The position numbers and the translations under genes were made by a program. A DNA stretch of 64,000 nt, taken from NCBI GenBank assembly GCA_023053545.1, contig JAKZAN010000005.1:6448001-6512000 (forward strand). The letters are read 5' to 3'. Below, piece by piece: positions 32,999 through 44,119 of this stretch. The notes under the pieces were generated by a model. That model was not told the DNA's origin and searched no databases. It saw nothing but the letters and a program-made list of their open reading frames with translations. Positions within the stretch are counted from its first letter, which is position 1. Every line of letters starts with the position of its first letter. The DNA is from Lepidurus packardi (Eukaryota > Arthropoda > Branchiopoda > Notostraca > Triopsidae).

Positions 32999-34902
32999 TA
33001 TGGCATTCGGTAAGCCCCAAAACTTTTGATCCAGAAAAGAAAAACGGACGTGACTGGTCAACGGATTTGGGGGTGATTTTAGGGGGAATCCATCTCCAGA
33101 ATGTATTCAACTATATAGATTGTAAAACGATTCACGTTTGTGAAGCAGAATAATTAATTTACTTGAGTTAGTAAAAAGTCCATTCAGAGCTGACAGTTTA
33201 TTTACAACAAAATAACAAGGCACTCATAGCTCAATAATTGCAAACATAGGGAGGGTACTATAGCTGCTCTGCACAAAAGCTATACAAAGTTTGCCCTCTT
33301 TTACGCATGTTTATGATGCCTTGCAGAAGTTTTCCACCGTTTTGTCAACTTTTCTCCGGGTTTTGCACTGACCTGAACATCCATAAAACATCAAACAAGT
33401 TCCAATAAAAAATCGTCAGGAAGAATTAAAAACCAGTAGAAAAATCTGTACACTCTACATATGCATAACTTAAGGAGGGGGAAATGTCAGCTTTTAAAAA
33501 AACATTATAATTTTAGAAAATTTAATTTAATAAAAAGATAAAATCAGAAAAGATAATGTTAGAAAATCGGTATTATGTCACTTAGTTTGCGAAATTTGAG
33601 TAAAATAACACTCAATGTGGGAGAGCGACTTACAGTTGGACATGTAGCAGCAACAACATTTTTCAAATTGGGCAGAAAAATTGCTATACAATTTCACAAT
33701 CACTACACAAATAGGAACAGGTTCATTCATAATAATTAATTCAAAATAATGTACGATTCTCCAGTTTTTAATATTTCCTTCAAAAATCATTCAAAAATGA
33801 GTCTCCCTCCTTGTCCTGTACTCAACTTGCCTTTCCTATCCCGCTGTCATTCATTGCAACTAACTCACTGTACTAATTCATTGTAAAGTTCTAACAATGG
33901 TGATTTTAGCAGAAATAAAGTTGAAGGAATGTTACATTTAATGAGTTTGGTAGTGTTTATTTTATTATTTACCCTTCGCTTGGCTATGGGTCCCCTGAAG
34001 CCAGATGGCAAGGTATTATCTGCTCCCAGGCAGGGGTTTCTCCAGGTACCACCCGGGTCTCTGTGGCCCACTTTAGCGACTTGATTATACTGTACACTCA
34101 TTTAAACCTAACTAGCCAATGAAAGGCAAAAATTGACTGAAAACTAAACCTAGGGAAGTCAATAAACTAAAACATCTACCTAAAATAAACTACGAAAAGC
34201 ACCCAACATCAGAGTACCCGGAACTTCCGGCAAATCCTTCATTGAAGAAGATTGCAGAGTGAATAAAGTGCTTATAATCAAAGGTAGAATATACAAAGGT
34301 AAACAGGCAGAACAAGTAGCCATAGGAATACCTGGTAGCTGAAAGTGTAGAGTTTAATCGGCGTAAACCTGGAATCCATTGGACTGACGATCTTCAAAGT
34401 AGATTCTTGAGGCTTTTCAGTGATGATCCGGGTCATGCAGGAACTTCAAAGATGGCAGGAATCCTTCTTGGGTAAGAGTTCTTCAGGCTTGAGCATGTAG
34501 ATGTAGAGCTCTGGGTGACCATGTTCCACTTCTTTGGTTTGAAAAGGTCGTAGATATTATTAACGTTCGAACTGTCCGCCAAAGACCGCCTTGCTGTCTA
34601 AGGTTAGCCACCGCCATACTGAAAACCTCCAACGATGTTTTCAATATGAAATTAACGTTCGAGCTGCCCGCCAAACACCGCCACTGCTGTCTAAGGTTAG
34701 CCACCGCCATATCGAAAACCTTTTCAATATGCACTTCACTGCACTTCACTTCACCACTTCGACCTAAATCTTAAAATTAAAGAAAAAATTAAATTAATTA
34801 AAAGTCAAGTCAGTTCAGTCAGTTAAAGTCAGTCCTAAAAGTCAGTCAAGTCTGTTTTTCTTTTCTGTATCAAAAGTTTTGGGGCTTACCGAAATTCCAT
34901 AA
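32999..34902. mobile_element. Non-autonomous DNA transposon with 47-bp terminal inverted repeats
   Basis: The left end (TATGGCATTCGGTAAGCCCC, continuing to about 33045) is matched inversely by the right end (34854-34902, ...GGGGCTTACCGAAATTCCATA) over about 47 bp with few mismatches. The flanks ATTCGCT and ACTCGCT form an imperfect duplication of 6-8 bp, and the left unit of the segmental duplication shows the empty site (ACTCGCTCTCATTC). The inside is AT-rich, without a transposase frame, and includes a 93-bp tandem duplication at about 34558-34740. The target size fits hAT-like elements, tentatively. Confidence 0.85.
34558..34740. repeat. 93-bp tandem duplication inside the TIR element
   Basis: Two consecutive units both start ATTAACGTTCGA and contain CTGTCTAAGGTTAGCCACCG and GAAAACCT. 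They differ at several positions, so the duplication is not new. Confidence 0.8.
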
Positions 34903-35037
34903 CTCGCTTTCATTCTTTCCGACGGTTCCTGGGCGCGCAGAAAATCACAGGATTTAAATAAAATTATTTACTTTAATAAATTAATAAAAAATTAATAAAT
35001 AAAATTATTTACTAGAAAGAGAGACTCTCCCTCCCTT

Positions 35038-35596
35038 ACTAAAGGTGGCCATACACATGGGAAGTTTTAGCGCAAGCTTCTTCCCGGAACTTGCTCCGGG
35101 TTGAAATTCCAATGTGTAATTACGCATTTTTGAGCCTCTGAGACCCTAATCCGTTACTCACAGGAAGCGCTTCTAGAAACCGTGTTACTTTGAACAGAAC
35201 GCGCCAAAACCGATGGTAGATTCTGATTGGCTGATGATTTAGAAAACCATCGTCTTGACAACACACTGCAGAAGTCTTAGAAAACGAAAGTGTTCAAGGA
35301 AAATGAAACAGAGGGGCGTAAAAAAGGGGTCAAGAAAGGTCAACGTCAAATCTTCGGTCTTTTAGTCAGAATTTTCAACATAGTAGATGGGGAAAGTTAC
35401 GCGTACACAACGCAAGTTATTGAAACTGTCTCAGCGGACTAAAAACTTACAATCCAAAGATTAAACATTTTTATCTTCTAGGAAGCTCCAGAGGGAGCGT
35501 TTTTTCTCAATGCTGACAGCGCATACACATTAGAATTTCAATCGGGAAGGAAGTTTTGGCAAGCTAAAACTTCCAATGTTTACGGACGCCTTTAGT
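35038..35596. mobile_element. MITE with about 77-bp imperfect terminal inverted repeats
   Basis: Left end CTAAAGGTGGCCATACACAT and right end ACGGACGCCTTTAG are inverted, and the match continues inward through GGAAGTTTTAGC and TTGAAATTCCAATGTGTA. There is no coding capacity. It lies in the right duplication unit only. The exact target duplication is unclear because about 190 bp of the left-unit sequence at this place is missing from the right unit. Confidence 0.75.
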
Positions 35597-35659
35597 CACT
35601 TCTTACCTTTTGGGGTAAAACTCAGCCCCGCGGTCCACAGCAGTGATATGGGCACCTTC

Positions 35660-37515
35660 ACCGGCTTTAGGCTGGTTAAGGCTTTCGTATACCTTAGCTC
35701 GGTATAGGCGATTAGCATTGGGAATTTCGGAACACAAAATTCTTTGACAAGACTCTTAAGCTTGCTAATAGGTAGTCCACAGCCAATGTAAATTTTTCCA
35801 ATGAATAATAAATTAGCAATATGCAAATTAAGTTTGCAACTATGAGAAGTACGTTACCTAAAAATCTACCCTTTGGTTATGCACTAGCTGCTAACAAAAG
35901 AAAACTTTTGTTTTCCATTGCTTTCAAATCTGACAAGCCGTTTACGAGAAATCTTGTTCCGAACGTTTGATCACTTGATGTGGGACACTGTGCTGCTGCA
36001 GCAAACTGTGGTGACAAATCGTACTTTTCAGACGCAAAACAAGCGTAGAACCTTTTCCGGTAATTGACTGCATTTGTCTTTCTGTACTTTCTTACGCAAG
36101 GCTTTCGCAAAACACTACAAAACGTCAGTGCCATCTGTGACTGTTTCTCATCAATAAGCTAAGGTATACGGGAGAGTTAAGAGACTTTAGTTTGCCTAAG
36201 ACAGTTCGCCCGGCTTAGAGACTCGTTACTGATCTTCTCTTTCCACGGCGTTCCTCGACCCGGCTTAGAGAGATCTCCTTTTTCGAATCCGGGTTGCCCT
36301 TCACTTTCATAAGCTTGTGCAATGGTTGCGTAACCTTTCACCTCAGTAGATACCGGCAGGCGGTCAGCCAGGCTCATCAATTTTTTCCGCTGTTCGTGTC
36401 CCAGCCTCGCCTGGAGTCACCCAGTTCGTCTCCGTCTCCTCACCATCTCGGACTTCGCTTTCTATGGCAGGTAGTCAAAACATCCAACCACTATCTTCGC
36501 CGTCTCGAGGTGTCGACGAGCGTCGTCAACCTTCAACTCCCACGTAATGGAGGTAGCCCAAAAAGCAGTCGTCTTCATTTCTGAGAGCAGTTCGTCCAGA
36601 ATCGTGTTGTCCTGGCAGTCATCGACATCTGGAGATGGCGAGCGTTTTGATTACCTGCCACAGAAAGCCGGCAATCGTGTCGATAGGGTCGTGTTAGTCA
36701 ATCCTGAAGCCAACTTGCACTCGTTGATAACTTGTTCTTGTCTCGACCTCAAACTCGGCCGATGGACGCACAATTGAGCCAACCTGCGCTCGTTGGTAAG
36801 TCGTCCGTCTTTGTCACGGCCTCAATCTCAGCCGACGAATGCCTATGCAAGCCGACCAGCGCTCTTTGCCATCCCGTTTACATCGCGGCCATCAATTCAG
36901 CCACTGTACGCTAATCCGAGTCGGTCAGTCTTCGAGGTCCCGCCTCTTAACCCTTCCGAGGCCGTGCAGCTGAACGAGTTAGGGGATTGTGCTTGTGATT
37001 GTGCAACTCGCTCGCGCCCAAGTACCAGTAGAGCAGACGGCTTGACCTCACCTTTTCACACGAGACTCGGCAAAACCCCAGCAGCCGAGAGCCCCAATCG
37101 GGCCTCCAGCGGTGGATGTTACGGCTCCGCAGTCCTTGGCAAAATTACCGTCTACACAGCTCCCTAAAGCGACCCCGCTTCCGCCGATGTCCAGCGACGT
37201 CCTAGCCAAGATAACAGCTAACCGGCTAGGTGCAATAACCTCGACGCGGCTATCCGTTCGAGAGCTGAAGCCTGCCAGGAATTGCCTTGGTAGCCTGTGA
37301 GCATCAATTTTTTACTCCAGCTTCGCCACATCCTCGGTAAGAATAGTAAGGCAGCTGACAATCTTTTAACAAACAAATCTGGTCGGTTTCGTTCAGGTCA
37401 TTCCCGACGTTTGCCCACAACCAGAGCTGGTTCCGTCAATCTCAGCTGTCCTGAGTTTGCAGCTGCAGCCCGGATCGACTTACAGTTGCGTCTGAGCTAA
37501 TCGAAGATATTTTAC
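35660..37515 (+). mobile_element. Insertion of unknown origin with proline-rich repeat-coding sequence
   Basis: About 1.85 kb absent from the left duplication unit: homology stops after CAGTGATATG and resumes at TTCTGCCTTG. The right half (36290-37500) is GC-richer than its surroundings and open over long stretches on the plus strand. It includes a tandem motif of about 21 residues of the form LSRPQSQPTNAYASRPALF, seen about three times between 36730 and 36960. No transposase, polymerase or terminal repeat was recognised. It may be a relic of a mobile element or a captured exon. A short piece near 36124-36170 recurs at 3795-3838. Confidence 0.5.
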
Positions 37516-38047
37516 TGTCTTCTGCCTTGTGATGATGCACACGCGATCAGTGGGGAAATTGCTTCCAGGATATGTCGCCCTTCAACTCTTCCCAAATACT
37601 GAGGGGGCACTATAGAGCGACTGCAATTGCTTCTGGGGACGGCGAAAAGGAATGAAAAACAACCGAGGAAACTCTTACTAACTATTCGAAAAGCACTGAC
37701 GCAATGCTATTGCAAGCATTGACGCAATGAATATCACAATGTCAAACCCAACAGTATTAGAATTTGACATTTCTTCTCTTTTGTGGCGGATTTGGAAATC
37801 CAAGTATTCCTTCCAAATCGGGAAAATTTTTTAATTATGATGAAGCTTGGCTCGTAACGGCTACAGACAACAAGCCAAACGGTTGGTTTATGGTGTTTTG
37901 GCATACAACTAAAACCTGTGGCATGGTTGGGGTACAAATCACAAAAATACGAGCGGATTACTAAGATCGGACTTGAATAATAATAAGAATATGTCTGGTC
38001 TTTTGGGTTCAGGTTGATTACTTCCAAGTCTTTCTTTTTTACACGGC

Positions 38048-40184
38048 TTAGGTTACTTTCGGTCGTGTATCAGCTTCTCGTTTAGGGGCGCTCTGTGACA
38101 CTAGAGATGTTTTCCTAGGTGCAAATTCGACGACGGCCCAAATGAATATAATGGCCACATGGCCGATAAAGTAAATGGAGTTCCAATAAAGGAGTGTGGT
38201 ATGGATCTCGAGGAGGAGGAAAGCCATGCTCATATAAGCAAACCATTGCATCCTCATGAACCAGCATCCGATGTCGAAGAGCGCAGGAGCCTTATAAATG
38301 AAGAAATAAAAGTTAACTCGCGAGCTTATTTTGCCTCAAAAAGAAAAGCCCACAAAGCTGTATTCTTAAAAAGCATAAAAAAACGTTTTTCAAAAATTAT
38401 TACCAAATTGCGGAATCGTTTAATCGCTAAATCCTCGACGACCAAGACGAAAGGGACCGTCAACATGGACAAATAATAGCCCGAATGAACTCCATGCCAG
38501 AATGCCGATGTCAGCATCGTGATGGCAGTCCTAATACACAAAATTCAACTTGTCACGTAAAGTCAGAAATTTCGTGATGATACGAATTGTGTCTTGAGGC
38601 TAATTTAGAGGTTTCTATGTACCTAACGCTTTTAACGCGAAAGCGCTTATAAACGTTGACTGCTAGCCAATATTGGACTGTCATATTCCAAGATTTCATG
38701 CCTCCACGGGCCGTTGTGGCGAATTCGACGTCCCATTCGTCCATACTCCTCACGGTGTTGAAATCAAATTCGGTCGTCTCATCCATTCTGAGTAGTGTAG
38801 CAAGGAGAGAAAAAAGAGGAAGCTAGACAACTTTATAGCTTGTCTTTCCTCACAACCGCCAAAATAGTATATTGCTTATATACTTGGTTGGAGATAGTTC
38901 CAGAGGTGCAAATTGAGTTGGGCCGTTGCCGGAGGTTGACTGAGCAAGTTTGGGATAAGCTCCTAACCCGGCCATAATGCAAGCACATTCAGCCAAGATG
39001 AGCCCCACATAAATTCGCATCCGGAAGGTGAAGAATATAGGCGTCATATAAAAAAGGCGGTACCAGACGGAGTGTTTGGTAAAAATTACGTCTGAACGAG
39101 CAAACTGAAGAAAAAGATAGATGATTCCATCACTCTTGTTTGGTGTAGTCGAAAGTTAGCTCTTTTGATTTTTTTTTATTTTTTTTTTGTATTTACCGAA
39201 AGCGGGAAGAAGTGGTTGGCAAGGACGAACAATAAAGCGTAAAATGGGACGACTTTGACACGTCGCCAAGCAGCAGTCCTGCAAGGCGCTTTTTGGCTAT
39301 AAGGGGCGTATAACATATCGTAGTACGTGCGGTATTTGTAATAAGGCCCTGCGATTATATAAGTCCACGTCCATGAATACGAAGATTTCCATTAAGAGCG
39401 GTGAGAGAAAATTGGGGTATAATAAGCGTATAATACCCGTTAGACTGCCAATGTAGCAAAAGGCATAATGGAAAATGTCTGCCAAGTTCAGGGAGACTTC
39501 CTGGTAGCGTTGGGACAAACTTAGTTTGCCAAATTCTTCCGTAAGTTCTGGACTGGGTTCCTTGACAAGGGTTTCAGCTATCTTCTTTAGGGTAAACCTC
39601 CTGTGGGCACTGTCGTGAACTTCAAAGGCTAGTCCTACTAACTATATAACCTTGTACTGTAGTCTACTTCCAATACTGATAGTATTTAAATAATTATTAT
39701 TGCCGGTTTTACCTTTAATGTTAGGATCATTTGAATGGCATTGGTATGAGCTGGTGCGTGGGGAATACCGAAGTAATGGCTACACCGGAAAAATAGGAGG
39801 TAAGGGAAGCTAAAGGCAAAACTTGCCATGTGACAATACCTATCACGATACAAAAAATGTGCTAAAAATATTAATTTCATTGTGTAACTTTATACTTCAA
39901 TTTACCGAACCTCATCTTCCAGACGTAAATTAAAAAAAAAAAAAACACAGAGACACAATGAAAACAGCTTACCTGGGATCCACTTTTAAGATGACTAGGG
40001 CATTTATTGCTGTCGAAAATATGGGATGAAGTACATGAAGGCCGGAAACAAACCACATAAGTAGGAAACCGACTAGGGAGCCAACTAACTGCCGCTGATA
40101 GGGATCTGCTATCTTCCTATACCGATCTCCAAATCCGACACTGAACACCAATAGCAGCAGATAAATGATATCGTCAAAATCCAT
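38048..40184 (-). CDS. MBOAT7: MBOAT7-like lysophosphatidylinositol acyltransferase, copy B (intact)
   Basis: Predicted ER multi-pass O-acyltransferase (LPIAT1 type) that re-acylates lysophosphatidylinositol and so sets the acyl chains of phosphoinositides. Eight exons: 39973-40184, 39713-39839, 39437-39641, 39197-39348, 38884-39104, 38623-38787, 38404-38530 and 38048-38290; phases agree, giving 483 residues. MBOAT7 landmarks: SFPYLLFFRCSHYFGIPH, FHYAFCYIGSLTGPYYKYRT, LFYMTPIFFTFRMRIYV, SWNMTVQYWL (catalytic Asn) and SAFWHGVHSGYYLSM (catalytic His). The length fits the vertebrate enzyme (about 470). It is the right-hand partner of a tandem duplication whose other copy is decayed, so this is probably the functional one. 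Confidence 0.92.
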
Positions 40185-40336
40185 TCTCTTATTATTTAAG
40201 TAGTTAGACGACAATTTTCTACTGAAAATCACATAATCACATAAAAATCATCTTTTGCTACTTTGTTGTCAGTCACAAACACGTTTTTCAGTGACAGCTC
40301 GCCTGCAGCGATTTTACGCTCTATTGAACTGCACAT

Positions 40337-40347
40337 GCCATCTAGTG
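40337..40347 (-). promoter_or_regulatory. CTCF-like motif upstream of MBOAT7 copy B
   Basis: CACTAGATGGC on the minus strand about 150 bases before the start codon, duplicated from or to 30360-30370. Confidence 0.25.
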
Positions 40348-40400
40348 ACACTTTCTAATACAACTTCAACTCCTTTGCTTGTTCCATTTGCTACATTGGT

Positions 40401-40438
40401 GGTCCCAGTGGCGCAATTGTTTAGCGCACGGTACTTAT
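40401..40438 (+). tRNA. tRNA-Ile(UAU) 5' fragment, duplicated copy
   Basis: Same truncated tRNA-like sequence as at 30425-30462, with one change in the A box (AATTGT). The 3' half is missing here too, so truncation came before the duplication. Confidence 0.6.
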
Positions 40439-41293
40439 TTGCTACAATGCAATTGTCCTATTTATCTCCACGGCAGGATATACGGAGGAGAATCGAAAGG
40501 AACTATTATATTTGTAGCAGATATAGTATAACGACAACTGCTTCATCAACTTATCTTTATTACCGAAGAAAAGACCTTGGAGTGTCTCTATTAAACTTAA
40601 CTTGAAGGGTTTAAAACGAAATAATAATCAGACGCACACGCAGTACACTTAAAAAGTGGTCGGAAGTTTGAAATTATTTATTGGCATAAGGTACCATAGC
40701 GTTTAATTGTAAACCTGCCAAGACTCTCCTTAACACGTATACTAAAATAAAGCCTGGAATTATATTTACGAGATTTTGGTAGACATAAGAAGAGACAAAA
40801 GTCCGTTATGAATGCCGCGTCATTGAATTAGTTTTTATTTAACTAATATGGAACCAACATTATAAACTATAACCTGTATTCTCAGAAAATAAAACTGACT
40901 TATAATTTTTTTAATCATTCGAATTTGGGCAAGTATTGAATGTTGGTATTACCCCAAAGCTTTTATCTCCAAAGGGTTGGAATGTGACGAGACATTTAGT
41001 GTGAAATACTTCGTTCATCATTGAATTTATCGTTTTTTCTTTATTGAATATTTTTCACTGCACAAGCAAATTCATTATATTTTTTCTCTAATATTTTCCT
41101 ATAAGCAACTTTCACTTTGCAACTAACCTAGATTTTGCTTCACAGCAGGCTACATGTGGCCTGCTGTGGAGATAAATCTAGGGGTCGGCGTACCGATGTC
41201 GATACAGTGACGGAACTGTAACGAGACATTACATTTGTAACAGACCAACAAAAACTGTCTAGTTGAAAATGTAAACTGCTTGACGAAATTGGC

Positions 41294-41299
41294 TTTATT
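41294..41299 (-). terminator. Candidate polyadenylation signal of MBOAT7 copy C
   Basis: AATAAA on the minus strand about 130 bases past the stop codon of copy C, at a normal distance. Confidence 0.45.
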
Positions 41300-41430
41300 A
41301 CTAGCGAGAATATATTTAGATTTTATTTTCTTCAACTTTAATAGCCGGTTTAACTTGAACAAGCTTGAAGCGAAATAAGAAGACGTATTCCCACTGGATA
41401 TAAGACATCTTCAGTGACGATACCCTGGAA

Positions 41431-43198
41431 TTATACTAGCTGTGATATACGGGACTTGGTTGGGTAGAAGTACAGCCAAATACTGGAAACAACCAGTAAA
41501 ATGATGAGAATCACGTGACCAAGGAAATAAGTTGAGATGTAAAATATCATCGTGTTATGGAACGTATTCATCAAGAAGGGAACAAATAGATATTCCATAA
41601 CTGTGTGTTTTATAACGAATTGTACACACGAAAATGTTTGCGGACCCTACTTACAAAACGAAATTAAAGTTAAGTAGGTGATAGTCTGCCATAATCTTAC
41701 ATAGCGTTTAAATGCTTCTGCGAACTTATTTTCTACTACTAAGGCGAAGGGCAGCGAAAGCAGTGAGGCATAATACCCAAAGTTCAAACCATGGAAAAAG
41801 GCTGCCATAGTCAACACAACTATGCTCCTAATATTCCACTACAGTAACAATCTTCCAAAAGAAAGTGTGTATATATAATAACTTACCCCCAAAATCTATT
41901 AGGTATTTTACAATAAAACCGAAATATCCAATATTGGATTGTCATGTTCCAGTTTCGCAAACTTTGTCTTATTGTAGGAGTAAACTCGACGTCAAACGCG
42001 TAATAACTACGGACAGTTTCCCAAGAAAACTCTTGATCTTCGCCCATTTCCCTGTAAAAAAAAATAATATTACATTCATACTTGCTCAATACTCTCCAAT
42101 TACATTACAGTGGTACAAGAGCTACGAAGTCTTTGGGACCGTGGCCAGGTTTAGCGTTACTTTTTTTAGGATACACACCACAGTGAACCATAATAAAGGT
42201 GCATTCGAAGAACGTGATCACGAAGTATATCGTCGCTCGGAAATAAAGAAGTGAGAGGATTGGTTTCCACAGACGTACCCATAATTCTGGAATGTCACGG
42301 ATTGAGTCATTCATGGGAAACTAAAACCAAAGCGAAAAAATCTCTTTAAACAAATTAGCTACTAAAGTAAGCAGTTCTTACCCCATCGTTAAGAGTTTTC
42401 AAAATAACGTACGCCGGACCTGTAAATACTAAAAATTTGAGACGGTGAAGAATCAATTTCCATGACTTCGTTTGGGAAGCATATGGCGCTTGTAGCATAT
42501 CCACAAACGTGCGGTATTTGAAAACAGCAACCATTTGTCCCAAGAAACAGAAACTGTAATGAAAAATGCCCATAAACGTCGGCTTGACGTTCCGATATTC
42601 ATATTCCAGTTCAGCGGCTCGTAATTCTTCTTCCTCTACTTTACTCCTTTGCGTAGTCGCTGAAAGACGTTCTATACGAGATTCCAGTTCTTTCGTGTCA
42701 GACAGCTCAATTGCTAAGCCAATCAACTGTTACAAAATCGCGTTAGAAATGTGTTTGACATGGCTATTCTCATTTACCTTCACAGACGCAAGAGCTTGGG
42801 CGACAGCGGTGCTGCCATGCGGGTTAGGCGAAAAGCCATACCGCTCTTTTCGCCAATAGAACAGCAAATAAGCCACGTTAAAAATTGCCACAATTACGAC
42901 AAGGTATCTACTCACGGTAAATGGATTAAAATTGTATTAAACATTTAGATAACTGAGACAAGTTATACTTGTTACGATTTAATTGGGTAAGCAGAAGACC
43001 ACTGATGAGGGTGACAGTTAAAATATGGATTATGTTCGTATCCGCTATGAGAACGAGAAGTAGAATTCCAACCGAAGTCCCAAAATTGCATTTCGAATTA
43101 GGTGAGGGTAAATAGCGGTAAATTAGACCAGCGATTAATTGTCCGAATACATAATAAATGAACAATTGATCTCGGGATACGTCTTCGAGAACAAGCAT
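41431..43198 (-). CDS. MBOAT7-like acyltransferase, divergent paralogue (copy C)
   Basis: Seven exons: 42969-43198, 42778-42907, 42382-42726, 42109-42320, 41887-42051, 41701-41827 and 41431-41646; phases agree, giving 474 residues. Same architecture as copy B: FHYSFCFLGQMVAVFKYRTF, TIYFVITFFECTFIMVHCGV, NWNMTIQYWI (catalytic Asn) and MAAFFHGLNFGYYASL (catalytic His). Most exon boundaries correspond to copy B, but the exon 3/4 intron of copy B is absent here. Between the first two hydrophobic blocks there is an extra charged stretch (KELESRIERLSATTQRSKVE). Substitutions around the active site (FFHGLNF instead of FWHGVHS) may alter substrate choice; that is inference. An older duplicate than A and B. 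Confidence 0.88.
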
Positions 43199-44119
43199 TA
43201 TTACTGTCTGTCAGGTTATAAAGTAAGTTTACAGAAACCAACACAATGCACAACACGTCGTTCGACTCTTACACGCACGAAAAATGACAGATGGAATTTG
43301 TGTTCACCTTATTGTACGGGAGGGGGGGGGAAATATTAATGAAAAGAATGAGTCTAAAAGCCTTGGAAGCCCAAGGAAGAGGGAAAACACATGGACGCCT
43401 ACTTCCAAACTACGAGTTCAATTACGCTAACTGACAAAGTAGTCAAACAGGTGTACGTTTATAACAGGCGGAAGTAATCGTGCACGGTACAAGAGACATG
43501 CAGTATAATACTAGTCGCTTACATGCACGTCATTGCATTGAAACAGTTTTTACTCATTACTATAAGCGAGAAATTTATCCGCTGTATCCAATCAGAAGGG
43601 GTCCGACAATTGTTTCGCTGTAACTGTAAGGAAGCCATGTGTTATATTCAAAGCCGTTATTCTATTTCGTATCACACCGCAAAATTACTTCTCCTCCTCA
43701 ACATAATAATACTATAACTATAACCAGAAACTAGAATATCGGTTCTTTCCACGTGCATGTGTCACAACACTTATGATTACGATCTAATAGTCAACCAGAA
43801 ACGCAAACTAGCCACTTTTTGCGTTAAAACGGAACCTAGGTTCCATTTTATTCCATTTTTAACCTACTAGCCATTGCCCATTCGCAATTCCTCGCTAGTC
43901 TCTCAGCTTGAGCTGTTCCGTATGACTTAGCGAGAGCCATGTTGTATAGGCACACACAATCCAAACTCATCCGTATCGGCCAGGTGCCAAGACTTGGGAG
44001 AATGCAGAGCACTTTCTGAAATGCAAGTTTAGCTCTGTGGCTCTGTTCTGGGCCCGCCAAAAGGCAAAGCAAAAGGTCCCTGCTCAGTGGCTAAAATCAG
44101 TCTCGCTTACGCTGCCGAC
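43199..44119. promoter_or_regulatory. Divergent promoter region between MBOAT7 copy C and a tetraspan gene
   Basis: 920 bp between two divergent start codons (43198 minus, 44120 plus). No TATA box or poly(A) signal stands out. A minus-strand open stretch at 43848-44072 has no domain I can name. Confidence 0.4.

Larger units (their letters stand above)
31451..41060. repeat. Right unit of the tandem segmental duplication, enlarged by insertions
   Basis: Same content and order as 25621-31450, but with at least four extra or replaced blocks: about 31835-32480, 32999-34902 (TIR element), 35038-35596 (TIR MITE, beside some replaced sequence) and about 35660-37515. These account for most of the difference between 5.8 and 9.6 kb. 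The unit ends near TTTTTCACTGCACAAGCAA, matching the end of the left unit. It carries the intact MBOAT7 copy. Confidence 0.88.

Noticed and set aside
43848-44072. Minus-strand 74-codon frame beside the tetraspan start
   Set aside because: Looks mildly protein-like but has no family I know, no partner exon and overlaps the likely 5' region of the plus-strand gene.
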